The notes under the pieces: model-generated
Told to the model about the DNA's origin: nothing
What the model saw: only the letters and a program-made list of their open reading frames with translations
The model's database searches: none
In this document: positions 51,964 to 60,060 of the stretch, one piece after another
Layout: each line of letters opens with the position of its first letter
Position numbering within the stretch: position 1 is the first letter of the stretch
Source of the DNA: Saccharicrinis sp050589685
Lineage (GTDB): Bacteria; Bacteroidota; Bacteroidia; Bacteroidales; Marinilabiliaceae
Assembly (NCBI RefSeq): GCF_050589685.1
Contig: NZ_JBNGOS010000035.1
Location: 10,421 to 74,420, forward strand
Direction of reading: 5' to 3'
DNA: 64,000 bases
Program-made: the position numbers and the translations under genes

Positions 51964-52419
51964 ATGAAAAATTATATAAAGATATTTGGTACATTAATGA
52001 TATTTGCTGTATCATTTACTGCTTGCCAGGAAGATTTTGAACCTGGAGATGCCGGTGCTAAAACCTTATCAGGTGACTGGGTGGTAAATTACTATCTAGA
52101 AGATGACAATGGAGACTTAGTAAATAGTTATGGCCCATATACAGTTCAGGTCTATAATACTTCTATGGATGAGGATAAAATATGGATTGAAAACATTTGG
52201 AATGATGGTATTAAAGTGAAAATAGACAAGGACTCGGAGACAACATTCAGCGTTACAGATGGAGCAGATGTTGCTGGACACTTTGATGGGACTATTGATA
52301 TATCGGAAGCAATGGTAATAGGTAATGATAGTATAATCTACCATGTTGTTATGACAAATACAGACGGATCTAACGAAGACGATTACTATGCAGCAGGTAC
52401 TAGGTATACAGGTTGGTAG
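51964..52419 (+). CDS. Small surface lipoprotein, lipid-bd (PF12888)-like
   Basis: This is a lipoprotein of 151 residues with lipobox TAC (Cys near 20) and a beta-barrel-like body (SGDWVVNYYLEDDNGD, IENIWNDGIKVKID, VTDGADVAGHFDGT). It resembles the putative lipid-binding/lipocalin-like small lipoproteins often last in SusCD operons. The frame opens at a TTG at 51958; ATG 51964 is the likely start. The repeated 3' element and terminator follow. Function unproved. Confidence 0.7.
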   Translation: MKNYIKIFGTLMIFAVSFTACQEDFEPGDAGAKTLSGDWVVNYYLEDDNGDLVNSYGPYTVQVYNTSMDEDKIWIENIWNDGIKVKIDKDSETTFSVTDGADVAGHFDGTIDISEAMVIGNDSIIYHVVMTNTDGSNEDDYYAAGTRYTGW

Positions 52420-52450
52420 ATAGATCAGTACTAATAATTTTATTAAACCC

Positions 52451-52530
52451 AAAACAACTAAGCTGTGGTGGGACACATAGATTAAAGGTTTAGTTGTGTG
52501 AGTGGGGGCAGATCCGTCGGGTCTGCCCTT
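52451..52530 (+). repeat. Repeated 3' element of SusCD operons, copy 2 (SusD-tail relic plus terminator)
   Basis: Near-identical to 27052-27137. It encodes PKTTKLWWDT and then TAG, again a SusD-like C-terminal tail, although the gene just upstream is a small lipoprotein and not a SusD. ACAACTAA/TTAGTTGT frame it, and GGGCAGA/TCTGCCC at 52506-52528 gives the terminator stem; here only three T's follow. Confidence 0.8.
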
Positions 52531-52537
52531 TGCAATG

Positions 52538-52578
52538 AAAACTCCGGGTATGGCTTTATGTCGTGCCCGGAGTTTTTT
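52538..52578 (+). terminator. Second terminator of SusCD operon 2
   Basis: AAAACTCCGGG and CCCGGAGTTTT pair over 11 bp around a 17-base loop, ending TTTTTTG. It backs up the T-poor terminator of the preceding repeat. Confidence 0.88.
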
Positions 52579-52835
52579 GTTTATATGGGTTAGACCCTAT
52601 CCTAAATCTTATAAAAAGCTTCATTTTTTATCTATATTTAAAAGAAAAGGATTAATGGTAAGTTGCATAACTACAGTGCTGTACGATAAATAATGTTTAT
52701 ATTTTTTGCGAAATGATATAAATTCCTTGAAATTGCAATCAGTTTAAATAAATATAAAACTGTATGTTATACCATTTTAATAATGAAGCTCGGTATAATG
52801 CCGATGCCTGTCCCGATCTTCACGTTGGGATATTA

Positions 52836-55277
52836 ATGAATCGTGCTAAGAAGCGTGGTGAACTTAGCACTAAACTCATTAAACAATCGGTATTACAAAA
52901 AATAACCTGGGGATTTGTTTTGCTCTCCATTTTAGTTTTAAGCGGTTGCCAATGCCCACACGAAGGAAGGCATGTTGAAAACGTGGAACTAACCCCATAT
53001 GGTTTACTTGTGGAAACAAATGAAAGCGATATTCTTCTTAAACCGCTCTCTGAGCATTCCATAGAAGTGGAATATTTAATCGAAGGACACAAGAATCCCG
53101 CATCATATGCCTTAATTGATTATGACGAAGGAAATATCAATACAAATTTCGAAGAGGATAGGAAACAGGTTATGTTTTCAACAGAGGGCATTACCATAAA
53201 AATCCAAAAATGTCCTTTAAAATTATCCTACTTTCAAAAGGATAAGCTGCTTTTTTCTGAAGAGAAAGGATTGGTATTTAACGATTCTATAAAAGGATTT
53301 AGAATAAAGCTTCAGCCCGGGGAAAAACTGATGGGTGGAGGAGAACGTGTGTTGGGTATGAACCGCAGAGGCAACAGGCTTCGCTTGTATAACCAGGCCA
53401 GCTATGGCTATGGCACACATGCCGAACTAATGTACTACTCCTTGCCCATTGTTATTTCTTCGAATAAATACATGCTGCTGTTCGATAACACTGCAGATGG
53501 ATATTTGGATTTGGGTAAGACGGAAGAAAGTATCCTTCAGTTTGAAACAGTAGGTGGCAGGATGAGTTATGTGCTTACAGCTTCAGACGATTGGCAAGAG
53601 CTGACAGAAAACTATACAGAAGTAACAGGGCGTCAACCTATGCCACCTCGGTGGGCTTTGGGTAATATAAGCTCCCGTATGGGGTATCGAAATCAGAAGC
53701 AAGTAGAACAAGTGGTTGAAGAGTACCTTAAGCAAGATTTCCCTTTGGATGGAATTGTGTTGGATTTGTATTGGTTTGGTCCCGACCTGAAAGGCCACAT
53801 GGGAAATTTGGAGTGGGATAAGAAAGCTTTTCCTGAGCCTGAAAAAATGTTAAAAAAAATCAAGGATAAGGGGGTAAAAACAGTTCTGATAACCGAACCG
53901 TTTATTCTTAAGGAAAGTGGGAAATACCAGGAATGTGCTGAACAGAATCTTCTTGGAACGGATTCCTTGGGGCAGCCATATATTTACGATTTCTATTTTG
54001 GAACCACGGCTTTGCTCGACATCTTTAAGCCTGAAACAAAAAAGTGGTTTTGGCATATTTATAAAAAACACACCGTAAGTGGCGTTGATGGCTGGTGGGG
54101 CGATTTAGGTGAGCCTGAAGTTCACCCAGATAGCTTGCTGCATGTTAATGGTCCTGCTAACGAGGTGCATAACGCCTATGGACATGAGTGGGCTAAAACA
54201 GTTTATGATGGATTTAGCAAGGATTTTCCGGATAGGCGTCCTGTGATATTGATGCGTGCCGGTTATGCGGGCTCGCAACGTTACGGGATGATTCCATGGT
54301 CGGGGGATGTTAGCCGATCGTGGGAAGGTTTGCAACCTCAGGTTGAGGTTTCTTTGCAAATGGGAATGCAGGGATTGGCATATATGCACTCCGATTTGGG
54401 AGGCTTTGCAGGCGATTACGAAGATGCGGAACTATATACCCGTTGGTTGCAATATGGCGTTTTTCAGCCGGTGTACAGAACCCACGCCCAGGAAGATGTC
54501 CCACCAGAACCGATCTTTTGGGATAAGCAAACTAAAAATATCACCCGTAGGTATATAAAATTGCGTTATGCATTAACTCCCTATTTATATACCATGGCCT
54601 ACCAAAACAGTACTCAAGGTACGCCTCTTATGCGACCATTGTTTTATTTGGGTGACAACACCGATAGGATTGAAGAAAAGAATTCCTATTTGTGGGGAGA
54701 AAACTTTTTGGTTGCTCCGGTCACCCAAAAAGGAGTAACGGAATGGAATGTTAATTTCCCATCTGGAAGCAATTGGTACAATTTCTTCACGGGAAAAAAG
54801 TATGAAGGTGGCAAAAGAAAGACAGTGCCAGTGAATATAAAGGATATTCCTGTGTTTGTTAAAGGAGGTTCGTTTATTCCCATGGTTCCCGAGTTTAAGA
54901 ATATGGAAGAATACCATACGGACAAATTGATTCTTCATTATTATTATGATTCAAGTTTGATGCAGTCAGCAGGTTTTATGTACGAGGATGACGGAAAAAC
55001 AAATAACAGTTGGAAGAACCATCAATTTGAGAAACTGCATTTTAAATCGGAAAATACAAAAGGAGGTGTGGCTGTAACCATTACAAGAGAGGCATACGAT
55101 TATAAAGAAAAACCTGAAAGCAGGGATATTTCATTGGTTGTTCATAATGTTGAAGCAGAACCTAAGAGTTTACTGGTTAATAATCAAATAAAGAATTTTT
55201 CATGGGATGCGGAAATCAAGGAATTAATTGCTGATTTTAATATGGTGAGTGATAAGGTTGAAATTGAAATTAAGTAA
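52836..55277 (+). CDS. Glycoside hydrolase family 31 alpha-glucosidase-type lipoprotein
   Basis: This GH31 enzyme of about 813 residues releases glucose from alpha-glucans. It has a lipoprotein signal (FVLLSILVLSGC, Cys near 38), an N-terminal beta-sandwich, then the barrel: DGIVLDLYWFGPDLKGHMG, WWGDLGEPE with the nucleophile (Asp423), and IPWSGDVSRSW with the acid/base (Asp491). LMRPLFY and LWGENFLVAPVTQKG are typical C-terminal pieces. An ATG at 52764 would add 24 residues; I prefer 52836 because it gives a more normal signal peptide. It lies after the SusCD terminators, so it probably has its own promoter. Confidence 0.92.
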   Translation: MNRAKKRGELSTKLIKQSVLQKITWGFVLLSILVLSGCQCPHEGRHVENVELTPYGLLVETNESDILLKPLSEHSIEVEYLIEGHKNPASYALIDYDEGNINTNFEEDRKQVMFSTEGITIKIQKCPLKLSYFQKDKLLFSEEKGLVFNDSIKGFRIKLQPGEKLMGGGERVLGMNRRGNRLRLYNQASYGYGTHAELMYYSLPIVISSNKYMLLFDNTADGYLDLGKTEESILQFETVGGRMSYVLTASDDWQELTENYTEVTGRQPMPPRWALGNISSRMGYRNQKQVEQVVEEYLKQDFPLDGIVLDLYWFGPDLKGHMGNLEWDKKAFPEPEKMLKKIKDKGVKTVLITEPFILKESGKYQECAEQNLLGTDSLGQPYIYDFYFGTTALLDIFKPETKKWFWHIYKKHTVSGVDGWWGDLGEPEVHPDSLLHVNGPANEVHNAYGHEWAKTVYDGFSKDFPDRRPVILMRAGYAGSQRYGMIPWSGDVSRSWEGLQPQVEVSLQMGMQGLAYMHSDLGGFAGDYEDAELYTRWLQYGVFQPVYRTHAQEDVPPEPIFWDKQTKNITRRYIKLRYALTPYLYTMAYQNSTQGTPLMRPLFYLGDNTDRIEEKNSYLWGENFLVAPVTQKGVTEWNVNFPSGSNWYNFFTGKKYEGGKRKTVPVNIKDIPVFVKGGSFIPMVPEFKNMEEYHTDKLILHYYYDSSLMQSAGFMYEDDGKTNNSWKNHQFEKLHFKSENTKGGVAVTITREAYDYKEKPESRDISLVVHNVEAEPKSLLVNNQIKNFSWDAEIKELIADFNMVSDKVEIEIK

Positions 55278-55681
55278 GTAATGTCAATCAAGAGCTAGAA
55301 AAAGTGTTCAACCCATTCATGGTAGTGATTCACAGTGGCTTTGTTACCTGGGTTTCACCCAGGGTTATTCAAGGTAAAACCACTCCGTGGTTGATTTACA
55401 TGAGCTTTCTTTTTTTGTAAACAAGGTAAGTTACACTAGAAATCCCGAATGGGTTAAACTATGAATAATCACGGGTAAAACCCGTGGAAACTTAAGCCTC
55501 TATATCCAGAACCCTGAAAGGGTTTAACTCTTTATTCGGATTAGTAATTAATCGTATTTTTCCGTTTTTTAACGTAAAGCCTTGTAATGATTGTTAGCTA
55601 GATTAGCCACTTTAAAAAGGTTGTGTTAAAAGATAGAAAAGAGTAACTAAAACTATTCACTTTGGTAAAATTAAAGTAATA
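55278..55681. other. 404-base gap with an array of short stem-loops
   Basis: At least five short palindromes with 3-5-base loops lie between 55306 and 55525; see the repeat entry. No gene is seen. About 150 AT-rich bases without a clear consensus promoter precede the GH13 gene. Confidence 0.5.
55306..55525. repeat. Array of short hairpins (five or six units)
   Basis: Units: CCTGGG-TTTCA-CCCAGG (55347-55363), AACCAC-TCC-GTGGTT (55378-55392), CCC-GAAT-GGG (55444-55453), CACGGG-TAAAA-CCCGTG (55470-55486), and AACCCT-GAA-AGGGTT (55510-55524). A weaker ACC-N7-GGT lies near 55311. Each stem differs but keeps the form (GC-rich stem, A/T loop), with flanking words such as GTTTAA/GTTATT, as if copies of one element had drifted with compensatory changes. 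Confidence 0.6.
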
Positions 55682-57544
55682 ATGAAAAAACTAATTTACA
55701 TATCAATCATTGCAACATTAATCGCTGCATGTTCAACAGCTAAAAATGAACAAAAACAACTAGAGCCCAGGCAGAAAAAAGCCGTGGTTTACCAGGTATT
55801 CACCCGTTTGTTCGGAAACACCAACACCAACAACAAGCCCTGGGGAACCATTGAGCAAAATGGTGTGGGAAAATTCAACGATTTTACGGATAAGGCATTG
55901 GGCGAAATTAAGAAGTTGGGTGTAACCCATATCTGGTACACTGGTGTTCCGCACCATGCAACCATTACCGATTACACGGATTACGGAATTTCCAATGACG
56001 ATCCGGATGTGGTGAAAGGTCGGGCAGGTTCGCCTTATGCCGTAAAGGATTATTACCAGGTAGACCCGGATATGGCTGTTGACCCGTCCAACCGCATGGA
56101 AGAATTTGAGGCTTTGATTGAGCGCACCCACAAACAAGGCATGAAGGTGATTATAGATATTGTGCCCAACCACGTGGCCCGTCACTATGAAAGTCTAAAT
56201 AATCCTGACGGCATAAAAGACTTTGGAGCGGAGGATAATACATCTGTTGAATACGCCCAAAAAAACAATTTCTACTACATTCCCAACGAATCGTTTAAGG
56301 TACCCGAAGCTATGGAGGGTTATAAGCCGCTTGGAGGGGAAAAGCATGCTTTGGCTGACGGAAAATTCGCAGAATACCCGGCCAAATGGACAGGTAACGG
56401 TTCCCGACTCGCACAACCCGGCCATTACGATTGGTACGAAACGGTAAAGGTGAACTACGGGGTAAGGCCTGATGGAACCTTTGATTTTGATGTCTTACCC
56501 GATAATTATGAGACAAAAGATTACCGGGAACATTATACGTTTTGGCAAGGTAAAGAACTGCCTGATTCCTGGATCAAGTTTAGAGACATTGCGTTCTTCT
56601 GGTTAGATAAAGGAGTGGATGGCTTCCGGTACGACATGGCAGAGATGGTTCCCGTTGAGTTTTGGAGTTTTATGAATTCGTCTGTTAAAATGAAAAATAC
56701 CGATGCTTTCTTGTTGGCAGAGGTTTATCAACCTGGACTATATAGAGACTATATTTTGAAAGGTAAGATGGATTACCTGTACGACAAAGTAGATTTATAC
56801 GATACCCTAAAGCACATTATGCAGGGGCATGGTTCTACGGATCATATTGCACCAATCCAACATAAGTTGGTTGATATTGAACATCATATGCTTCACTTTT
56901 TAGAGAACCATGACGAACAACGTATCGCTTCCCCTGAATTTGCAGGAGATGCCCGCAAAGGAATGCCTGCCATGGTGGTTTCGGCTACACTAAGCACGTC
57001 GCCAACCATGCTGTATTTCGGGCAAGAAGTGGGAGAGCCAGGAGCCGAGGATGCAGGTTTTGGATCACATTCCCGCACTTCTATTTTCGATTATATTGGC
57101 GTGCCACATCACCAGCGCTGGATGAACAACGGAAAATTCGATGGCGGTCAGTTAAGTGAAGACGAAAAAGAATTGCGTGATTTCTATAAAAGACTAATGA
57201 CTTTTACAGCCCAAAGTGATGCTTTAATGGGAGACTATGCGGATATTCATGCATATAACAGAAATGAAACCAAAGGATATACCAACAAAGTTTATTCCTG
57301 TGTTCGTTGGAGAGAAGATGAAAAGCTTATCATCGTATCTAATTTTAATACTAAAGAAGGCTACGAATTTGAATTAAAATTACCCGTAGAACTGGTAAGA
57401 AAGATGGATTTGAAGGATGGAGAGTATGCTGCAATTGATCAATTGTATCAAATAGAAAAAACAACATTAACAATAAATGGAGGAATTGGGGTTTTGAAGG
57501 TAAAGATAGCTCCGTTGCAATCGTTTATTTTTAAATGGAGTTAG
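55682..57544 (+). CDS. Glycoside hydrolase family 13 (alpha-amylase type) lipoprotein
   Basis: This 620-residue enzyme has a lipoprotein signal (IIATLIAAC, Cys near 17), so it is probably on the surface or in the periplasm. Conserved GH13 regions: VIIDIVPNHVARH, GVDGFRYDMAEM (nucleophile Asp318), LLAEVYQPG (acid/base Glu347) and FLENHDEQR (Asp411), so the catalytic triad is complete. It cleaves alpha-1,4-glucan; the mode (amylase or neopullulanase-like) cannot be told. With GH31 and SusCD 2 it forms a starch/alpha-glucan locus. Confidence 0.93.
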   Translation: MKKLIYISIIATLIAACSTAKNEQKQLEPRQKKAVVYQVFTRLFGNTNTNNKPWGTIEQNGVGKFNDFTDKALGEIKKLGVTHIWYTGVPHHATITDYTDYGISNDDPDVVKGRAGSPYAVKDYYQVDPDMAVDPSNRMEEFEALIERTHKQGMKVIIDIVPNHVARHYESLNNPDGIKDFGAEDNTSVEYAQKNNFYYIPNESFKVPEAMEGYKPLGGEKHALADGKFAEYPAKWTGNGSRLAQPGHYDWYETVKVNYGVRPDGTFDFDVLPDNYETKDYREHYTFWQGKELPDSWIKFRDIAFFWLDKGVDGFRYDMAEMVPVEFWSFMNSSVKMKNTDAFLLAEVYQPGLYRDYILKGKMDYLYDKVDLYDTLKHIMQGHGSTDHIAPIQHKLVDIEHHMLHFLENHDEQRIASPEFAGDARKGMPAMVVSATLSTSPTMLYFGQEVGEPGAEDAGFGSHSRTSIFDYIGVPHHQRWMNNGKFDGGQLSEDEKELRDFYKRLMTFTAQSDALMGDYADIHAYNRNETKGYTNKVYSCVRWREDEKLIIVSNFNTKEGYEFELKLPVELVRKMDLKDGEYAAIDQLYQIEKTTLTINGGIGVLKVKIAPLQSFIFKWS

Positions 57545-57562
57545 TTTCAGAGGTAAAACAAT

Positions 57563-57591
57563 TCGGGGCGCGACTGTCAGTCACACCCCGA
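57563..57591. terminator. Terminator between GH13 and the YeeE gene
   Basis: TCGGGG ... CCCCGA encloses an inner GACTG-T-CAGTC; it lies 19 bases after the GH13 stop and 37 before the convergent gene's stop at 57628. The T run is short (GTTT). Confidence 0.7.
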
Positions 57592-57627
57592 GTTTAATGC
57601 ATAAGAACCAATGACTATTAAACTAAT

Positions 57628-58827
57628 CTAGCTACATCCACCTTTAACACGGGTCGCTTTTTTCTGCACAGGTTTGTCCAGGTTGGCCACGGCCTCTCCA
57701 ATTTCCTTCATCTTAACTCCAGCCTCTTTTCTAAAGGTAAATATTTCCACATCTGACTTGGAACTGCTTTCGCTAACATCAGCAAGCTGAAAGTATTGTT
57801 TGTTAAATTCGTCCGCTGTTAGATTCAGTGCAAAATTATCCGATTTACCAAAATATTTGGATACCATGCAGGCACGTTGCGATTGGTAAATATCGGCCCC
57901 ATAAAAAACATTGGTTTTAATGTTCTGTATGACAATATCCAGGTTTTCAAGGTTGGGCATTTCATCCAATGGAATATTGATTGCTGTTGGTATATGAAAG
58001 GCTTTAAATTCTTCTGGTGTACGCACGTCAATCACATTATATTTGTAATATTGATTCGTCAGTTCATAGGCCAATTTATCGGCATCCATCATTTTAGGGT
58101 TGCACTCACCTGCGGCAATTTTTTCATCAATACGCGTGTTCATTACCTCGGTTCTGTTGGGCGTAATTATCACCGTTAGAACAATCAGAAAAGGTGTTGC
58201 CACGATGATAGAATTTTTAATGATAGCTGGTTTAAACCATTTGGTTTCTTTGCCATTAATTCTATTCTCGATCATTTGAGTGATGACAAAGGCAAAAGCT
58301 GCAATTAATATCATAATTACACCAAATACCTCACGGGTAAGGCCAAACTGCTCAAACATTAAAACAGGCCCCCAGTCTTCGGCTATATATAAATCTTTCC
58401 ATAGCGGGAATCCTTCGCCAAAAATAAAAATACCAATGGTTCCACCCAGCAAGAAAGCCCATCCGTCCACCCGGCCCGTGGCAGCAGCACAAGCACTTGT
58501 GCCCGGGCAAAAACCACCAATGATAAATCCTAGCCCCATAATTCCTCCGCCAACTAATGCAGAATAAAGGAAGGTAGGGTTGATATAGATAATACTAACA
58601 TCAAGAAGGTTAAGGTGGTTTAAAACAATGATACCCACCATGGCAGTGATACCTGCCGTAAAGAACACTCTGAGGACTGTAAAATCGTATCCGTAAAACA
58701 AGCCCACCAATTTTTTTGTGGAAGCAAAACCAGCTTGCTCCAACGCAAATCCAAACCCGATTCCAATAACCAGGGCAATAATATAATTAAACTCACCACT
58801 TATAATATCTGGTACTAACGGTCCCAT
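57628..58827 (-). CDS. YeeE/YedE-type sulfur transporter half with degenerate rhodanese domain
   Basis: This 399-residue protein has residues 1 to about 225 as a YeeE/YedE membrane domain with about six to eight helices: GIGFGFALEQAGFASTKKL and the Cys motif GFCPGTSAC. YeeE (TsuA) family proteins import thiosulfate by passing it along conserved cysteines. Residues about 255-350 form a rhodanese-like domain (YKYNVIDVRTPEEFKAFHIP), but the active-site loop reads NVFYGADIYQSQRAC, with Gly where the catalytic Cys is expected. The chain ends KGGCS, a cysteine tail reminiscent of the SoxY GGCGG arm. It is the last of a four-gene operon, 2 bases after the other half. Confidence 0.82.
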   Translation of the reverse strand: MGPLVPDIISGEFNYIIALVIGIGFGFALEQAGFASTKKLVGLFYGYDFTVLRVFFTAGITAMVGIIVLNHLNLLDVSIIYINPTFLYSALVGGGIMGLGFIIGGFCPGTSACAAATGRVDGWAFLLGGTIGIFIFGEGFPLWKDLYIAEDWGPVLMFEQFGLTREVFGVIMILIAAFAFVITQMIENRINGKETKWFKPAIIKNSIIVATPFLIVLTVIITPNRTEVMNTRIDEKIAAGECNPKMMDADKLAYELTNQYYKYNVIDVRTPEEFKAFHIPTAINIPLDEMPNLENLDIVIQNIKTNVFYGADIYQSQRACMVSKYFGKSDNFALNLTADEFNKQYFQLADVSESSSKSDVEIFTFRKEAGVKMKEIGEAVANLDKPVQKKATRVKGGCS

Positions 58828-58829
58828 AA

Positions 58830-59360
58830 CTATTGTTTTTTAATCCATAAACCTCTAAAAAAATACGCTGTCATATAGGCCATCCCAAAAATGGCCAACA
58901 TAGTAATGATACCGCCAAACGACATGACGGCCATTCCACTAAGGGCAGAGCCAGATGTGCAACCACGTCCTAATTGGCTACCAAAACCAAACAAAGCACC
59001 ACCTGCAATTGCGGCTATTATTCGGGTTCTGTTTTTAACCCCATGTCCTTTCTCTAATTTAAGAGATACTCTATTGGCAGCTACAGCTGAAATAAAAGCG
59101 CCTATTAAAACGCCCAATACTTCAAAAACCAACCACGATTTCATAGGGCCTTCGGGGTGAGATTCATTATAATCGGCATAGTACGCGGTGTTATCGGCAT
59201 GCTCGGGGGCAACGCTGTTTACCGTTTGCATCACCACGCTCTTAAAGGCTCCACTGGCCCCAAGTCCACGACCAGTAATGTAAATAGCCGCTAAGAGGAC
59301 AAATCCTAGAAAGAATCCGGCCAAATACGGATTCATATATTTTTTTGGTGCTTCACTCAT
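58830..59360 (-). CDS. YeeE/YedE-type sulfur transporter, other half
   Basis: This 176-residue membrane protein has about five helices and the YeeE Cys motif FGSQLGRGCTSGSALSG. A periplasmic-looking loop follows the first helix (about residues 45-75, acidic). Full-length YeeE holds two such repeats in one chain; here they are separate genes (58830 and 57628) that probably assemble together. It overlaps the cytochrome b gene by 8 bases and precedes the other half by 2 bases, so strict co-expression is expected. Confidence 0.85.
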   Translation of the reverse strand: MSEAPKKYMNPYLAGFFLGFVLLAAIYITGRGLGASGAFKSVVMQTVNSVAPEHADNTAYYADYNESHPEGPMKSWLVFEVLGVLIGAFISAVAANRVSLKLEKGHGVKNRTRIIAAIAGGALFGFGSQLGRGCTSGSALSGMAVMSFGGIITMLAIFGMAYMTAYFFRGLWIKKQ

Positions 59361-60030
59361 TTTCTTCGGTTTTAGACGATTTTAGTTTTACGTTTGCTAA
59401 TTCATCATTCGCTGCGGCCGTGCCGGCGTCTTCAAGGTCTTCATAACCCGTGATCATTGCTTTAATGTTGGCAGTCACGGTATGGCCTGTAGTGGTCATG
59501 TACACGTGTACTACAACAAAAGCCATTAAAAGGAACGCTCCCAAAGTGTGGATAACAGCGATCCATTCCAATGGGATATTTAGAGCCACAACTATGTCGT
59601 TTACATCAAACGATTTATAATACATATATAACAGTCCGGATAGTATGACCATAGGTGCCATCACCAATTTAAAACCAAGGTATACCACGGCCTGCAGTGG
59701 ATTCAGCTTTTTGCGGGCCGATTTGATGGTGGGGTGTGGCTCGCCTCTAAACATGCCCACTGTGTAATAGCGAATCTGTGCTTGCAGCTTCGAAAAGGTT
59801 GGAATATACTGCTTCCATTCCCCTGTAGTAAAATGCCAGAAGATACTAAAGACGATAAGTCCCAGTAACAGGTACGATGAGGTACGGTGGAACAAGACGG
59901 CCTTTTCAAACCCGAACAACTGAAACGAATCATGTATCTCAAAACCTGTTAAGGCCAGGAAAAATATCAAGGCAGCCTGGCTCCAGTGCCAGAACCTTTC
60001 AAATGTTTTATATATATATACTTTAGCCAT
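59353..60030 (-). CDS. Di-heme cytochrome b membrane subunit
   Basis: This 225-residue cytochrome b561/NiFe-hydrogenase-type membrane protein has four helices with candidate heme-ligand histidines (FERFWHWSQAALIF, VLFHRTSSYLLL, WIAVIHTLGAFLL, FVVVHVYMTTTGH). The C-terminal ~35 residues are a polar tail. It should take electrons from the menaquinol pool and hand them to the octaheme cytochrome encoded 30 bases upstream. It overlaps the YeeE gene by 8 bases. Confidence 0.88.
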   Translation of the reverse strand: MAKVYIYKTFERFWHWSQAALIFFLALTGFEIHDSFQLFGFEKAVLFHRTSSYLLLGLIVFSIFWHFTTGEWKQYIPTFSKLQAQIRYYTVGMFRGEPHPTIKSARKKLNPLQAVVYLGFKLVMAPMVILSGLLYMYYKSFDVNDIVVALNIPLEWIAVIHTLGAFLLMAFVVVHVYMTTTGHTVTANIKAMITGYEDLEDAGTAAANDELANVKLKSSKTEENE

Positions 60031-60060
60031 ATCGGTTATTTTAAAATCTTAAAACTCTGT

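Larger units (their letters stand above)
52420..52835 (+). other. Gap between SusCD operon 2 and GH31: repeated 3' element, two terminators, GH31 upstream region
   Basis: It contains the repeated 3' element (52451-52530), a second strong terminator (52538-52578), then about 180 AT-rich bases with no clear feature before the GH31 gene. A frame open from ATG 52764 may extend GH31 upstream. Confidence 0.6.

Noticed and set aside
52117..52476. Minus-strand ORF of 119 codons over the small lipoprotein gene
   Set aside because: Cys/Ile/Val-rich shadow of a real plus-strand lipoprotein with a proper lipobox.
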